A program made the translations under genes and the position numbers. The notes beneath the pieces are model-generated. The model saw only the letters and a program-made list of their open reading frames with translations. It was not told the origin of the DNA and made no database searches. Shown here one piece after another: positions 44,885-55,469 of a stretch of DNA of 64,000 bases (position 1 is the stretch's first letter; every line of letters starts with the position of its first letter). This stretch comes from Odontocerum albicorne. Lineage: Eukaryota > Arthropoda > Insecta > Trichoptera > Odontoceridae. The stretch covers positions 10,715,787 through 10,779,786 of the forward strand of contig OX463864.1 of assembly GCA_949825065.1 (NCBI GenBank), written 5' to 3'.

Positions 44885-45060
44885 GGGGCCCTTTAGAAGT
44901 CCCAACGACAAACATACATATCATCCTGCCGTGAACCTTATAGGGTAGGCAGATATAACATATGACATACTTTTCTATCCAAGCCTAAAACATTCGCCTC
45001 CTCCACATTCACACATCATGACTAGATAGTCATGCACAATCTTATAGTATTCACTTACTT
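44885..45060 (-). mobile_element. LINE-E 3' end
   Basis: The minus strand contains TGAATGTGGAGGAGGCGAAT and ATCTGCCTACCCTATAAGGT, the family's terminal block. It is decayed. Confidence 0.6.
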
Positions 45061-45069
45061 TTTTTTTTA

Positions 45070-45235
45070 ACCTGGCAAATTTATTGCCATGTGGCAATTT
45101 CTTCCAACCAACCAGAAATATGTTTTTATAGGCCCTAAGTGTTAACCAGACTGAAATCCTATTTTAAAAAATCTGAGTTCCAGCGGGGATCGAACCCGCA
45201 ACCTCCGGATCGGCAGACAAACTTCAAACCATCTA
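45070..45235 (-). mobile_element. SINE-A copy
   Basis: The minus strand has the B box GCGGGTTCGATCCCC, GGAACTCAGATTTTTTAAAA, CAGTCTGGTTAACACTTA and the tail TGGTTGGTTGGAAGAAATTG. The A-box end is lost. Confidence 0.7.
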
Positions 45236-45237
45236 AA

Positions 45238-45395
45238 AGATTCTTTCTTATTCTTATTTAAAACATCTATTTTATCTATGCATTTATGCCCGATGTGTTC
45301 GTTCCGTCTTCTACACTCTACAGGATTAGTCTTACTTCATCTTTGCTAAATCTATGTTTCACTTCCATACATCAAGGTGGGCAGAAACCAAATTT
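45238..45395 (-). pseudogene. LINE-E upstream fragment
   Basis: Minus translation gives LLPTLMYGSET, then VECRRRNEHIGHKCIDKIDV and LNKNKKE. This is the 'PTLxYGSETW ... RxxNExIxxxC ... IDVLxKxxK' segment that precedes the LRWFGHV part in LINE-E. Stops are present. Confidence 0.5.
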
Positions 45396-45403
45396 AATGC
45401 ATT

Positions 45404-45614
45404 GTAATTTGTTTTATCAAACACTGTTTATTCCACTTTTTGTAACGGTATAACCTTACCGGTTTCAAGGCTTTCACCTCGTCATCAGAATAGCACAAAC
45501 AAGTCTTGTTTGTGCTCCCCTGATGATGAGGGGAAATTCTTGAAACGGTAGGGTTATACCGTTACAAAAAGTTGAATAAACAGTGTTTGATAAAACAAAT
45601 TACAATGTCATTAA
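45404..45614. mobile_element. Fold-back-1, complete copy 2
   Basis: GTTTTATCAAACACTGTTTA at the left pairs with AACAGTGTTTGATAAAACAA at the right. The arms continue through GTAACGGTATAACC. CACAAACAAGTCTTGTTTGTGC marks the centre. It is collinear with 33022-33228. Confidence 0.85.
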
Positions 45615-45636
45615 ACTTCCACAGCTTTAATGCCTT

Positions 45637-46041
45637 TGTGGCGGTCGCACACTCGGAACACTGTGGGCGTCCATACACACGGTCAATGACCGATGAAGCG
45701 ACCTTTGCATTCCTTAGCAATGCAAAACAAACAATTACAAAGTCCACGTGCCGGCCATTCAACCCGTAGCCGGGAGCGGACCGCATTCCATACTAGAGCG
45801 AGAACGCACCACACTTGTCTCGCCAGTTCCGTATTTGAATGATACCTACATACAACATTAATCGTTTTTGTATTCGCAGAAACGATACGTAGGCATATCG
45901 CGAGCGCATTCCCGCGCACATTCTAAAATGATATAAATACCTACGTTACTAATAAAATTCCTCTTTTTCCGCATTGCGATCTAACGAGTTTTATTTATCA
46001 ACAAATCATCATCATCTCCTCCCTTAAGGGCTAGCTCCTAA
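45637..46041. mobile_element. Solo LTR, family LTR-1, copy 3
   Basis: It begins TGTGGCGGTCG and ends CTAGCTCCTAA, with GCCTT (45632-45636) and ACCTT (46042-46046) alongside. Removing it restores TTAATGCCTTAACCATAAAT, which matches the unoccupied sequence at 12445-12465 and the flank at 33245-33275. It shares with the other copies GATATAAATACCTACGTT, AATAAAATTCCTC and the CGATCTAACGAGTTTTATT region. Frames within it are compositional. Confidence 0.8.
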
Positions 46042-46046
46042 ACCTT

Positions 46047-47051
46047 AACCATAAATAATATGTAAACTTTAATGTTTTGTAATATTTGCTAGTTTTAATA
46101 TAGCGCAGTTGTTCTATATTATATTGAAAGCTCCGCTTACTTTGTTTCCTGTCACTACCCTTATTACTCGTACAACGGCACTTTCAACTCGCCCATCACA
46201 CGTAAACATTATTGTTTTGATAACATAAGTCTACATGTATTTCTATCATACTTTTCCTGACTATAGGAACTGGAAATTTAATCTATCGAGATCATTTGTT
46301 GGCTGAAAAGCAACACAATATATATTCTTTTCTTTAATCATCGCCATCATTATTTCAATCCCATATTTTCGCTTATCAATCTAAATAAAGTATATTTGAT
46401 ATGAAAGTATCTACATAATATTGCAAAATAATAGCAGCTTTGTCTTACAATGGAGACGTGTTCGTATTATTAATTTTCAATGTCCACCAGGCTTATCCAT
46501 CAAGATTGACACTTGCAAATTTATTTTTACCAATATCAAAGTAGACGCCTTTTGGGTTTAATCATTGCAAGAATATACCAAATCAAACCAACCACCCTTT
46601 CGTTAGGTCCCACGTTACATATAAATAAATGTAACACTTGGTAAATGGGAAAATTAGCTTGCGCAGAGGTTCAAGTTGCCCAGGGCTTGCTTGCTATAAC
46701 CACCACGTTCTCTTATGATTTAAGAGGAAACTTGGCTCCAAGTTCCCCCGGCCTGAGGAGAGAGATAGGAAGGAGAATGGAGACTGGAGGCTGGTGGCCG
46801 CGTGATATCTCGTGGCCAGATATCTAAAACTTTACAAACGATTATTATAATCCTAACTAACAACATGATATTTTGTCCAATTAGATTTGGATACAACGAC
46901 ATCATCGAAAGTTAAAACCAGTGAACTAAGTGGAATTGTTAAAGGTAACGTTTATTTCCTATTGGATTTTGAATATATCTCATCTTTCACTTCAAAATTC
47001 CTATCCTCATTGGAGTTTGGCGATCATCTTCTATTTTATTCCTATTTAATT
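46047..47051. other. Unassigned stretch
   Basis: A G/A-rich piece at 46730-46830 ends in the palindromic-looking GATATCTCGTGGCCAGATATC region, with no second copy here. No gene is recognised. Confidence 0.4.
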
Positions 47052-47091
47052 TAGACTACCAATGTGGCCTAGTTGGTAAAAGATAGGTATA
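47052..47091 (+). mobile_element. SINE-A head (split copy)
   Basis: CCAATGTGGCCTAGTTGGTA is the SINE-A A box. The element breaks at 47091 and resumes at 47840. Confidence 0.65.
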
Positions 47092-47839
47092 TGAGGAGAC
47101 AACATTAAAAAAAGATCAAGTCCATCGGATACAAAAAATGAGTTGATAAAGCAGATTTTTTCTTATCGATGGTACGGAGCCATTTAACATTTTCATTTCA
47201 ATGAAAAGAGCACATAAATAATTTTAAAATCATAATAAACAAAAGTTTGTTTTCAAAAAGAATCTTGTCCAGGCTTCAAACCAATCAAAAAAAGATCGTG
47301 TCCGAATTGACCAATCATAGCTTTCCGTTTGTGTCTAACTTCATACTAGTTCACCAGCAACTGTCAGTTTTAAATCGTACGTGCTGTGTAATGTTATTAT
47401 ACAGCTTTACTCGTATCTACCTAACATACATATATTTATAGTTTTATAGTAATATTTCTTCTTATTTTGTAACACTTTACTTATTTTATTTGATTAAAAT
47501 AAAAATAAATTACTCTACCCAATTATTTTTTGCAACAACTGTATAATATTTTTGAAATAGAACAAAAAACATCATGTCCCAGACCTGTTCAATCAAAAAA
47601 GATTAAAGTAGAATTGTTCACTCAAAAAGGATCATGTCCATATTTTAAACAAAAATAACTATTTTAATTATTATGATTCGATTTTAAACAACAAATCAAG
47701 TCACCTTAAGCGATTTTAAGGATTTCAGATATTTTTACAAATGAATTATTATGTCATATATTTTTAATGCAAACAGTTTTTTGCGATTTCTCAACATTCT
47801 GATTTGGTGGACATGTTCTTTTTTAATATTACCTCCTCA
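47092..47839. mobile_element. TA-flanked DNA element with repeated GATCATGTCC motifs
   Basis: It lies inside a SINE-A. Ends: TGAGGAGACAACATTAAAAA and, inverted, TGAGGAGGTAATATTAAAAA, continuing into AAGATCAAGTCCA and AAGAACATGTCCA; TA flanks both sides. Variants of AAAAAGATCATGTCC occur at about 47106, 47260, 47287, 47566, 47626 and, inverted, at 47810. The 748-bp body has only short frames, so it is non-autonomous. The family is not recognised. Confidence 0.7.
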
Positions 47840-47965
47840 TATCTTCCCTGACGTGAAGACTGCAGATTCGATTCCCGCTGGAACCTAGTTAATAAAAAAA
47901 AACGTTTTCTGTCTGGTTTTCATCCTCACAAATATCTTACTGATTTGTTGTAGTAAGTCACCAAA
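47840..47965 (+). mobile_element. SINE-A body (split copy)
   Basis: It continues from 47091 with GCAGATTCGATTCCCGCTGG (B box), GTCTGGTTTTCATCCTCA and a decayed tail. Confidence 0.65.
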
Positions 47966-48559
47966 TAGCAATGCTCCCGCAGAGTTATGCAAGGTAAGTG
48001 TTATACATGATTCGTTCAGGCGCTGCTATAGCTGTAAGACGTGATTTTTTTTAGTATTATTAGATTCATTAAATATTTTGTATACAGTGAAATTAGAATG
48101 TACGAATTTTGTTTTTATTTAAATAAATTTTTCCTTCATGTTACATTTGAAATTTAAAATGTTATCATTGATTTTTTTAATTTACAACTATCTCATATGT
48201 TTTTCTTCACAATAAATTTAGGCAGTGGATTTGAGCGTGGTTGTTATTACGAATGGAGTTTGAGTACTTAAGCTTGTAGGACAAGTAAATTCTAGGAGAA
48301 ATTTGTACGAACTCTTAAATATAATATGGCTTTGATAAATGTATGGTGAAAATTGTGAGATAGGCTATTAATTTCTCTCAAATAAAATAAGCTAAAGGTT
48401 GACTTAAGTGTATGTTTAGAATTAGGTCACACCACTTATCAAGTTTATAAAAATTTATGATAGATATATTAAAAAAAATATCAATAATCGGTGAAATGCA
48501 CCAACCGATATTTCCATGTTTATATGTTCTGAGTTGAATACAGGCAAAACTTAGTTAAC
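47966..48559. other. No feature seen
   Basis: AT-rich and unassigned. Confidence 0.4.
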
Positions 48560-49030
48560 TAAGAAATTAAAGGCAATAACCCAGATCCATATTTATGTAT
48601 ATATGATAAGAAATCTTATAAATACATAATTTGTTAAAAAACCAAAGGTAATTTAATGTGAACACACAATTTTAATGAATCTGGGTTTGTTGCCTTTCAT
48701 TTGTTGTGCCCCCAGTAAACTAGGCTTTTGCCTGTATCTACCTTATACATGGAAAAATAAATTGATATTTTTTTCCGATTTTCGATTATACAAAACAATA
48801 CCCCGTTGCATACTCCCATCAACTCGATAAACTGTGACACTCGATGACATATGTATATATCACGCGAATCAAACTCCTCACACTTCAGACATATTAAAAA
48901 GTCCATCTCGTAATGTGCCGCACATAATCATGAAAAACATACCACATGCAAGAGTTGATACAAATCTTTGCAACAAGTCATTCCTCCTGGAAGTCCAAGT
49001 GCTCGAACTCCTGTTGTTATAACAATGTAA
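48560..49030 (-). mobile_element. LINE-C 3' UTR, diverged copy
   Basis: AATGAATCTGGGTTTGTTGC, CCCAGTAAACTAGGCTTTTG and ACCCCGTTGCATACTCCCAT match LINE-C. The copy is the most diverged of the four and extends into GTCATTCCTCCTGGAAGTCC near the coding end. Confidence 0.7.
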
Positions 49031-49344
49031 ATTGAATGTCCTTTTTAAATAACCTATTTGTTGCTTATTTATATACCATGTATATACTAGTACATAATTA
49101 ATTACTTGTCATCTAAAATAAATAAATTAAAATAAATACTCTCAAAATACTCCAACTTTTCCTTTTAAATGTGGTTAACACTTCTCTATCTTGATTCATC
49201 CGTTTCAATCAATAATTTAAAAAAGCTAGAGTGATAAACAGTAAAAGAAAATATTTTATAATGTTACCAAATAATAATAAAAAACGAAGAAAGGAAAATA
49301 CAAGAAAACATGAACTGTGGAGAAACACTTTTCGTCATTCAAGA
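49031..49344. other. No feature seen
   Basis: AT-rich and unassigned. Confidence 0.4.
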
Positions 49345-49595
49345 AATATTTACAAACATACGTATCGTTACTCCATGTCCTTTGCTAGGTAGACGGAGAA
49401 AACAGATCTATAAAAGCTTTTCTATACATGATCACACCTTCCACCACCTTCGCATTCTTACATCTCGTCATAAACAATATTTTGTAATTAATACTTCTCA
49501 TTTTACCTCAAATCCATCAAAATTTGGTCCACTAGATCCAGTCATGATTACCTCGGTCTACCTCTTCCACGCATTTCTTGTCCTTCTTAAATAGT
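49345..49595 (-). mobile_element. LINE-E 3' end
   Basis: The minus strand contains ATCTGTTTTCTCCGTCTACC, CGAAGGTGGTGGAAGGTGTG and GACTGGATCTAGTGGACCAA, the last corresponding to the WxDQI-type segment. A 94-codon plus-strand frame here is antisense shadow. Confidence 0.65.
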
Positions 49596-49631
49596 TATGA
49601 ACTAATTTTAACCTCATTATCTTACATATTA

Positions 49632-50498
49632 TAGGCGGCCCTCGAATTTCGCACATAATTGGTTCCTGAAAATGTGTGCGAATGTTGAATCTTCGAAAGT
49701 AGAGGGATGTAAAAAAAGTATGAAAAAATCAATTTTAAAATATTTATTTATCAATAATAATATTTATTTATCAATAATATATAAAAAATATTTATTTATC
49801 AATATACATAATTAAGTTAACAAGGCGTGTTAAAGTGCTTTTAGGTGTTTTCTTTATAAACTTGTCAAGAGTTAGTTGAATACCACCCTTTTTTTTCTTT
49901 TCTTGATAAAGAGTTCTATAACATGCTGTGTCTTTCTCAATCGCCCTACGTACTTGAGATATACGTTCTCCATTGGGATCACATTCTTCCATGATAGTCG
50001 AAATATTGTCGAGATGCATGAAGGATTTATTCATATATTTTATCGTCAAAGTCTCGACGATTTTATCATTTTCTTCTTCCTCGCTTTCATTGTGTATTTC
50101 ATTTAACTCTTGTTGCTTAATTAAGTATTCATTTGACAAAGGTACTGAGTGAAATTCAATCAACTCATTAACATCTTCGTTGTTGACGTCCAAGTTTAGT
50201 TCATTCAGTAGGCTAACTATTTCATCTGTGATAGTTTCCGGAGTTTCTTCAGAATTTATAAAATCACTTATCATTTGTGGGCATAATTGTTTCCAGGAAC
50301 CTTTCATCGTTGACTCTTTTATTTCAGCCCACGAGTCTCCAATATTGTTTATTGCGTTCCGCATATTATAGTTCTTCCAAAAAAGTGGGAGCGACTGCAC
50401 GGATTTTTGCATTATCGACAAAAATCTTTAAAAAATAGATTTTTTTAAAATGTGTGAATTGTGCGAAAGTAGAATGTGTGAAAGTCGAGAGCCGCCTG
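49632..50498 (-). mobile_element. Tigger/pogo element, internally deleted
   Basis: TA target duplication at 49630-49631 and 50499-50500. The ends TAGGCGGCCCTCGAATTTCG and, inverted, CAGGCGGCTCTCGACTTTCA are terminal inverted repeats like those of Tigger elements. The 867-bp body is mostly one minus-strand frame. It lacks the DNA-binding and DDE domains, so it could only move with help. Confidence 0.85.
49792..50421 (-). CDS. Tigger-type transposase C-terminal ORF, 209 aa
   Basis: Uninterrupted from ATG (50421) to TAA. Residues about 10-50 read SLPLFWKNYNMRNAINNIGD then SWAEIKESTMKGSWKQLCPQ. This matches the 'FWKxYNIxxAIxNIxxSWxEIxxxTMNGxWKKLxPxxV' region directly after the DDE domain in Tigger1-like transposases. 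An acidic, coiled-coil-like middle (EIHNESEEEENDKIVE) and a basic tail (KTPKSTLTRL) follow. Catalytic residues and the CENP-B-type DNA-binding domain are missing, because the element was internally deleted. The intact frame suggests youth or coincidence; a domesticated use is possible but unsupported. Confidence 0.75.
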   Translation of the reverse strand: MSIMQKSVQSLPLFWKNYNMRNAINNIGDSWAEIKESTMKGSWKQLCPQMISDFINSEETPETITDEIVSLLNELNLDVNNEDVNELIEFHSVPLSNEYLIKQQELNEIHNESEEEENDKIVETLTIKYMNKSFMHLDNISTIMEECDPNGERISQVRRAIEKDTACYRTLYQEKKKKGGIQLTLDKFIKKTPKSTLTRLVNLIMYIDK

Positions 50499-50555
50499 TA
50501 CATCAATTTTACATTCGATAATTTACATTTACATTTTAAGCATTTTTTTTTGTTT

Positions 50556-50672
50556 TTTTAAAGAATATACATGACCAAAGTCATAGGTATCCTTATACCC
50601 TCGAACACTAGGCGGAAAAAGTGCCTGTGTCGTTCGAGGGAAGTAGCACAGCGCGACCTTCCGCACAATACT
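50556..50672 (-). mobile_element. SINE-B head fragment
   Basis: The minus strand reads GTGCGGAAGGTCGCGCTGTG, CGAACGACACAGGCAC and GGGTATAAGGATACCTATGA, i.e. the B-box-to-middle part of the family. The 5' A box is cut off. Confidence 0.7.
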
Positions 50673-50859
50673 TTCATTTTACTTAAAACAATAAATTCAT
50701 TTTTCAATCGTACGCTACTGAATAAATCCGAATTGATAACTCCGAAAACTTAAGGTGCATGATTGACTTCAGGTTTAGAACCAATGAAGTAACCTTCAGG
50801 TTTAGAACTATTGTTGAAGTAAGAAGAAAAAAAGAGCTTTTTACTATAGTTTGGACATG

Positions 50860-51112
50860 AGGAGAAAATAAATGACAAAATAATAACTAAGCAAGTATAC
50901 AAGCCAGAAGTGCAAGGTGTGTGTAATATAAAATATGACTGGATCAAATGAAGCAGATTTTAAAAGAAGATAAAGTGAGAAACATTAATAATAGAAGATT
51001 GTGCATGTATAAATGAGGAGGAGGAAAAATTTGTGAGCATGAATAGAAAAATTTGTAGATCTGTTATCTCTGCTTAACCGGTAAGGGACACGCCATGATG
51101 ATATATATGTAA
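50860..51112 (+). mobile_element. LINE-E 3' end
   Basis: GAGGAGAAAATAAATGAC, ATTAATAATAGAAGATTGTG and GATCTGTTATCTCTGCTTAA with GACACGCCATGATGATATAT match the family end. The frames are broken. Confidence 0.65.
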
Positions 51113-51206
51113 GTCATCGGGATGATAGCCCCCTTATTGTTCATCAAACGATTTCAAGTATACTTTAGCAAAAAATGATTATGTAACTTAAATTTATAGA
51201 CAGAGA

Positions 51207-51283
51207 TATTATATTGGTGGGGTGTATCTCGGCCGAGGAGATGTTATAAGATGAGCTCAGATCTTTTTATAGCTTCTCTCTGA
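51207..51283 (+). mobile_element. LINE-H copy, left part (split by TTAA-K)
   Basis: ATTGGTGGGGTGTATCTCGG, GATGAGCTCAGATC and TTATAGCTTCTCTC follow the family to the TTAA site, where TTAA-K begins. Confidence 0.75.
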
Positions 51284-51880
51284 ACCCTTCCTTCCCTGTG
51301 ATGTGTAACTAGAACACATTGCTTCTAAAGACTTTAATATCTCTACAAATATAATAAATATTGGGTTCAGATTTTAGGTATTCCTCCGTAATACATTTAC
51401 GCACTGAATGAAAAAAAAATAATAATTAGCACTTATCGGGCATATCAGAGATAGTTTGTGAGAATTGGGAATAAATTCACCAATACTATCAAACGTGTGC
51501 CCGTGTGTGTCGTAGCTATACATTCTAAACCACCGATAAGGGCGAGGAAGCGACGCTATTCACGTCTCACTCTCACTCTACTTCGGTATATGGGAACGCA
51601 AGAAATAGAATCTCAATTCGCTCGCTTCTCTCGCTTCAGTAGCTTTCGGGCATTCATTTGAGGTGGTTGCTTTGCCCGTTTTATGAACGTCGGCCTATGT
51701 TTTTTTCATGTTTTCAGCAATTTAATTTCAATTGTTATAATTTTTGACTTCAAATTTAATTAATTTAAGCGATTGCCTATGGATATTCTTATTTTTCCGA
51801 TTTTAAATCGCTCATTTTTACATGTGTATTAATGTGTACTAAATACACAGCACCGTAACGCGCGGATTTTTTTTGGACAG
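51284..51880 (+). mobile_element. TTAA-K copy 3, inside LINE-H
   Basis: TGAACCCTTCCTTCCCTG (TTAA changed to TGAA) starts the element. The body matches 36894-37520 in order (TTTTAGGTATTCCTCCGTAA, CATTTACGCACTGAATG, CATGTTTTCAGCAATTTAAT, TTTTTCCGATTTTAAATCGC). The right end is decayed after CACCGTAACGCGCGG. It sits at the TTAA of LINE-H. Confidence 0.75.
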
Positions 51881-51884
51881 GATT

Positions 51885-51978
51885 TTTTTATCTTGAGATA
51901 TATCTGCGATTTCGGAATGTATTTATATATGTACATATTATTTTGCTATCAATACTCCCATATTTATTTATTTAAGTT
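51885..51978 (+). mobile_element. LINE-H copy, right part (split by TTAA-K)
   Basis: ATCTTGAGATATATCTGCGA, TTTCGGAATGTATTTATATA and TTGCTATCAATACTCCCATA with a TTTATTTATTTA tail continue the LINE-H copy after the insertion. About 20 bp at the junction are lost. Confidence 0.75.
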
Positions 51979-52065
51979 AATCTCAGGTGGTATTTGTGGA
52001 TTTACTTTATATTTTTTCTGACACTTATTAATATTCTGTTTTTTTTTTAATCTACATGTACAAGG

Positions 52066-52292
52066 GTGTGGGCTGAAAAACGTCTGATGTCCTCGCGGCC
52101 GGGCTCAATCTATATTGGTGGGGTGTAACTCGGGCGGGGGTATGTTATGAGATGAGCCCAGACCTGTTGATGGCTTCTCTCTTAAATGTATTTTCTGCTA
52201 TTTATCTTGTAATACATGTGCGATTTCGGAATGTATTTATGTATGTACTTACCAAATATAAAATGTTGCTATCAATTAACCTATATTTATTT
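52066..52292 (+). mobile_element. LINE-H 3' end, copy 4
   Basis: GGTGTGGGCTGAAAAACGTC, ATCTATATTGGTGGGGTGTA, GATGAGCCCAGACCTGTTGA, TCTCTCTTAAATGTATTTTC and TTGCTATCAATTAACCTATA with a short tail. It serves with 44660 as the reference for the family. Confidence 0.8.
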
Positions 52293-53511
52293 AAAATTAT
52301 AGATCATTTTACTGTTCACAAATCTAAATTACAAAACCTTAATCAAGCGACTAACTTATTTTTTTCTTTCAGGTTGGCATTGCAAATTCTTCAAAGAACG
52401 TTTGTTTCTAGCATCCAAAGGATATGCCCATGTTACTACATGCTAGAAGGAATATTATTCTGATTTAAATTATTCAATTATATTCTTTCTAAAAATAAAA
52501 ACAGTTAAACGTCATCAGTACGTATAACATATGTAAGTAACACATCACATACAAAAAAAATATGTTGAATAAAAGGGGTTTGTAACTTTCGATTCAGCGT
52601 GGACACAAACCATTAATTTATTACGCTTTTCAAACACAGGGGATTAATGTAACGTGTTGTTTTTGCTATTTATTTACAGATGGCACAGTTATTCAATATT
52701 TTGCACACGATGAAATTAGAAGGCATGAATTTAATTTTTTTTTAAATACTTTTTTCTTTCACGCAACATTTGAAAACAAAATACTTTTTGATTTTTTAAA
52801 TTTATTAAAATCTCACTAAAACTTAAAATATTTCCTTTGCCGCTTCACATTTAAAAAAGTTAAATAAGTTTTTTTTAAACGATATAAACCGTTTAGTTTC
52901 GAGATGTTATTGTTTTTCCTATTTCACAATATAAACTAACAATTAATGTTTTAATATAAACCCTTACAAAATAAAATTTAAAAAATGGTAACACCTTAAA
53001 GTTTAGTATTCATGTATACTCGAAATTATATTTACGTATTGCATCATAAATAATATCTAGAAATTTTCAAGCTACAGTGGCGTAATGAGAATACTCTTTG
53101 ATTTTTTAGAAGCTCGCTAAACTGTTTTTTTATTTGTTACGTCCATGTTATATTACATAGCCCTGAAAATTATAATATTTTTTATGTAATTAACCAATTA
53201 AATTAAAGCAGTAAACAAAAGTCGTAAAATATTGCATCATGCCTAACAATCTTTATAAAATTAACACCTGGGCGTAATTTTTCAAAAATGACCCAACACG
53301 CATTTTATATGTTTTGAGATAATTTTGAAAATATCTCGCCACTGTATTGCCTCTTATGGAACAAAAAAAACTTGAATAGGTACGAAATTTTACCATACAA
53401 TTTTTAAGGGTGTCCAACCTCACACAGGTACTTGACTAGTTTTTGGATTCTGAACGCATGACATCTAATTAGCAATACTATGTTTCATAAAACAATTTTT
53501 TTTAATGTATG
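52293..53511. other. No feature seen (1.2 kb)
   Basis: Very AT-rich with long T runs. An acceptor-like TTTTTTTCTTTCAG at 52358-52372 stands without any exon I can recognise. Confidence 0.4.
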
Positions 53512-53885
53512 TTTTATTTATTTATTATTATACATGACAAGAAATATACACAATTTGCGAAAAAACAACAGGTAATTTGATTTGGACATACAATTTTAAT
53601 GGATCTGGGTTTGTTGCCTTTCATTTGTCGTATCCCCAGTAAACTAGGATTTTGCCTGTATCTCACTCAGGATATTTAGCATGAAAAAATAAATCGATAC
53701 TTCTTTCCGATTTTTGATTACACAAAAACAAAACCCCGTTGCACGCTCTCATCAACCTGACAAACAGTGACACTCAACTACAACTGGAAACATCTTGCGA
53801 AATTTAACTCCTCACACATCATCACTCCAGAAAGACCAAAAATATTCATCCCACAATATACCGCACACAATCATAAGAATAAAAA
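53512..53885 (-). mobile_element. LINE-C 3' UTR, copy 3
   Basis: It matches 4977-5345 nearly base for base (AATGGATCTGGGTTTGTTGC, GGATATTTAGCATGAAAAAA, CTCATCAACCTGACAAACAG). The close match indicates recent activity of the family. Confidence 0.85.
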
Positions 53886-53984
53886 TTAAATTATGTATAA
53901 CTATATATTGTATCACATAGTAAAATAAAATTAAAAAAATATATAAGCTTGATATTTTAGCCAACACAATTTTAAGTAAGATTT

Positions 53985-54510
53985 ACTTTTAACCTAAGAA
54001 AGTACAATCATATCACTTCAAACTTAAAGTCACTGAACTGGTTGAACGTAAGAAATATGCATCAAATTCACATACTGTCTCTATTGTATAATATTCTTAA
54101 CTGTACCGGCGCTCTTTCTTATCTCGCCAAAATAAATCACCGTCTTTCCGATCATGGACTAGTACTACATTCAAAGATTATTTATTGGCCTTTCCAGTTC
54201 ACCGCTATTCTTTTTTTACGTCGTCCTTTACCGTCCATGCTGTGACTCTGGAATCAGTTACAAACCAATGTTAGATTCGCTTCGTCCTTGGCATACTTGA
54301 AGAAGCGACTGAAAAAAACTCTTAATTTCTAGTCATTCCTGATTTTTTTTCCTTTTCACCAACCCTTCCTTTTCCTTTGATTGATGATATCTCACTTTAC
54401 ATGAAAAGGAATGTTCGGGTGATTGTCCGTCTTTGTTGGGTTTGTGGACGTATGCTCACGTATGTGTTCATGGATGGATTTGTGGGAATGGGTAGTCATT
54501 TGAATGTTTG
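53985..54510 (+). mobile_element. LINE-D, plus-strand copy
   Basis: Opening with L-N-V-R-N-M-H-Q-I-H-I-L-S-L-L-Y, then a frameshifted LWNQLQ equivalent at ACTCTGGAATCAGTTACAAA, and the 3' UTR to GTGTTCATGGATGGATTTGT. The 3' tail is missing where a LINE-E fragment abuts. Confidence 0.8.
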
Positions 54511-54514
54511 TTAC

Positions 54515-54645
54515 TCATTCGTATCATATGCTCAAACCATCTAAGAGTGCTCTTCTTTTCATCTTACTTAATACATCAGCCTGTTTACAATCATCCCTTA
54601 TAACTTCATTCCGTATTCTGTCATAACTAGGTAACAATATTTAAA
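54515..54645 (-). pseudogene. LINE-E relic
   Basis: Minus translation gives RNEVIRDDCKQADVLSKMKR then RALL, the same segment as at 2625-2745, with a frameshift before the W-F-G-H-V position. Confidence 0.6.
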
Positions 54646-54659
54646 ACCCAAAATTTTAT

Positions 54660-55215
54660 ACTTCCCTAAAAAAGGCCCGTGACGAAGGTATTTCTCTTTT
54701 TATTCAGAAATTTCATTTATTTGTTCTAAATACTAAAACACTCAGCTGAACCATCCACACATTTTATTCTCAAGCTATCATATACACAATTTCAACCACA
54801 TCACAACATCAACTACCACGCCAAAATCATATCTAACAACTAATCACACGCTCCATATTCCCATCAGTCATTCACTAATATTCCTATGTGGAGATCCAAA
54901 ACTCCTTGCTTCTCACTCTCCCTTTCTCGAAGAGTTATCTGGTTATATTTTTTTTATTTGAAGGCGTGCCCTTTTATGAAATGTCCACTCTGCTAAAACA
55001 TCCATATTTATGTATACCTACACTTATTATCAAGTTGTCAAATATACAATTTCAACCACATCACAACATCAACAACCACGCCAAAATCATGTCTAACAAC
55101 TACTCATCACACGCTCTGTATTCCCATCAGTCATTCACTCATATTCCTACGTAGAGATCCATAGTTCCCTACTCCTCGCTCTCCCCTTGTCAAAAAGTCA
55201 CCTTGTTATACATAT
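54660..55215 (-). repeat. Repeat-G with an internal direct duplication
   Basis: Two direct copies about 245 bp apart share AATTTCAACCACATCACAAC, CACGCCAAAATCAT and TTCCCATCAGTCATTCACT (54790-54950 and 55035-55205). Inverted, the unit matches 20560-20855, including GTCACGGGCC. It may be part of an LTR, but the ends are unresolved. Confidence 0.55.
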
Positions 55216-55469
55216 TTTTAAATTTGATGTCGTGACATTATAGAAATACCACACAACCTTAGCACTGTGTTGTAAATTTATCAACATGTTTTATCACATT
55301 TTTTCGTTTCTTAACTTTTCATAAGTTAAAAAAAAACAGTGTTATTTATTTATTTAAACGGTCAAATAAGATTACCTATTCATATATAAATAACAAGTAA
55401 AAATTGACACGTAAAAACAAATATTTACATCCCTCCTAAATCATCAAAATCTATTGATGATATATTCTT
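55216..55469. other. No feature seen
   Basis: AT-rich and unassigned. Confidence 0.4.
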
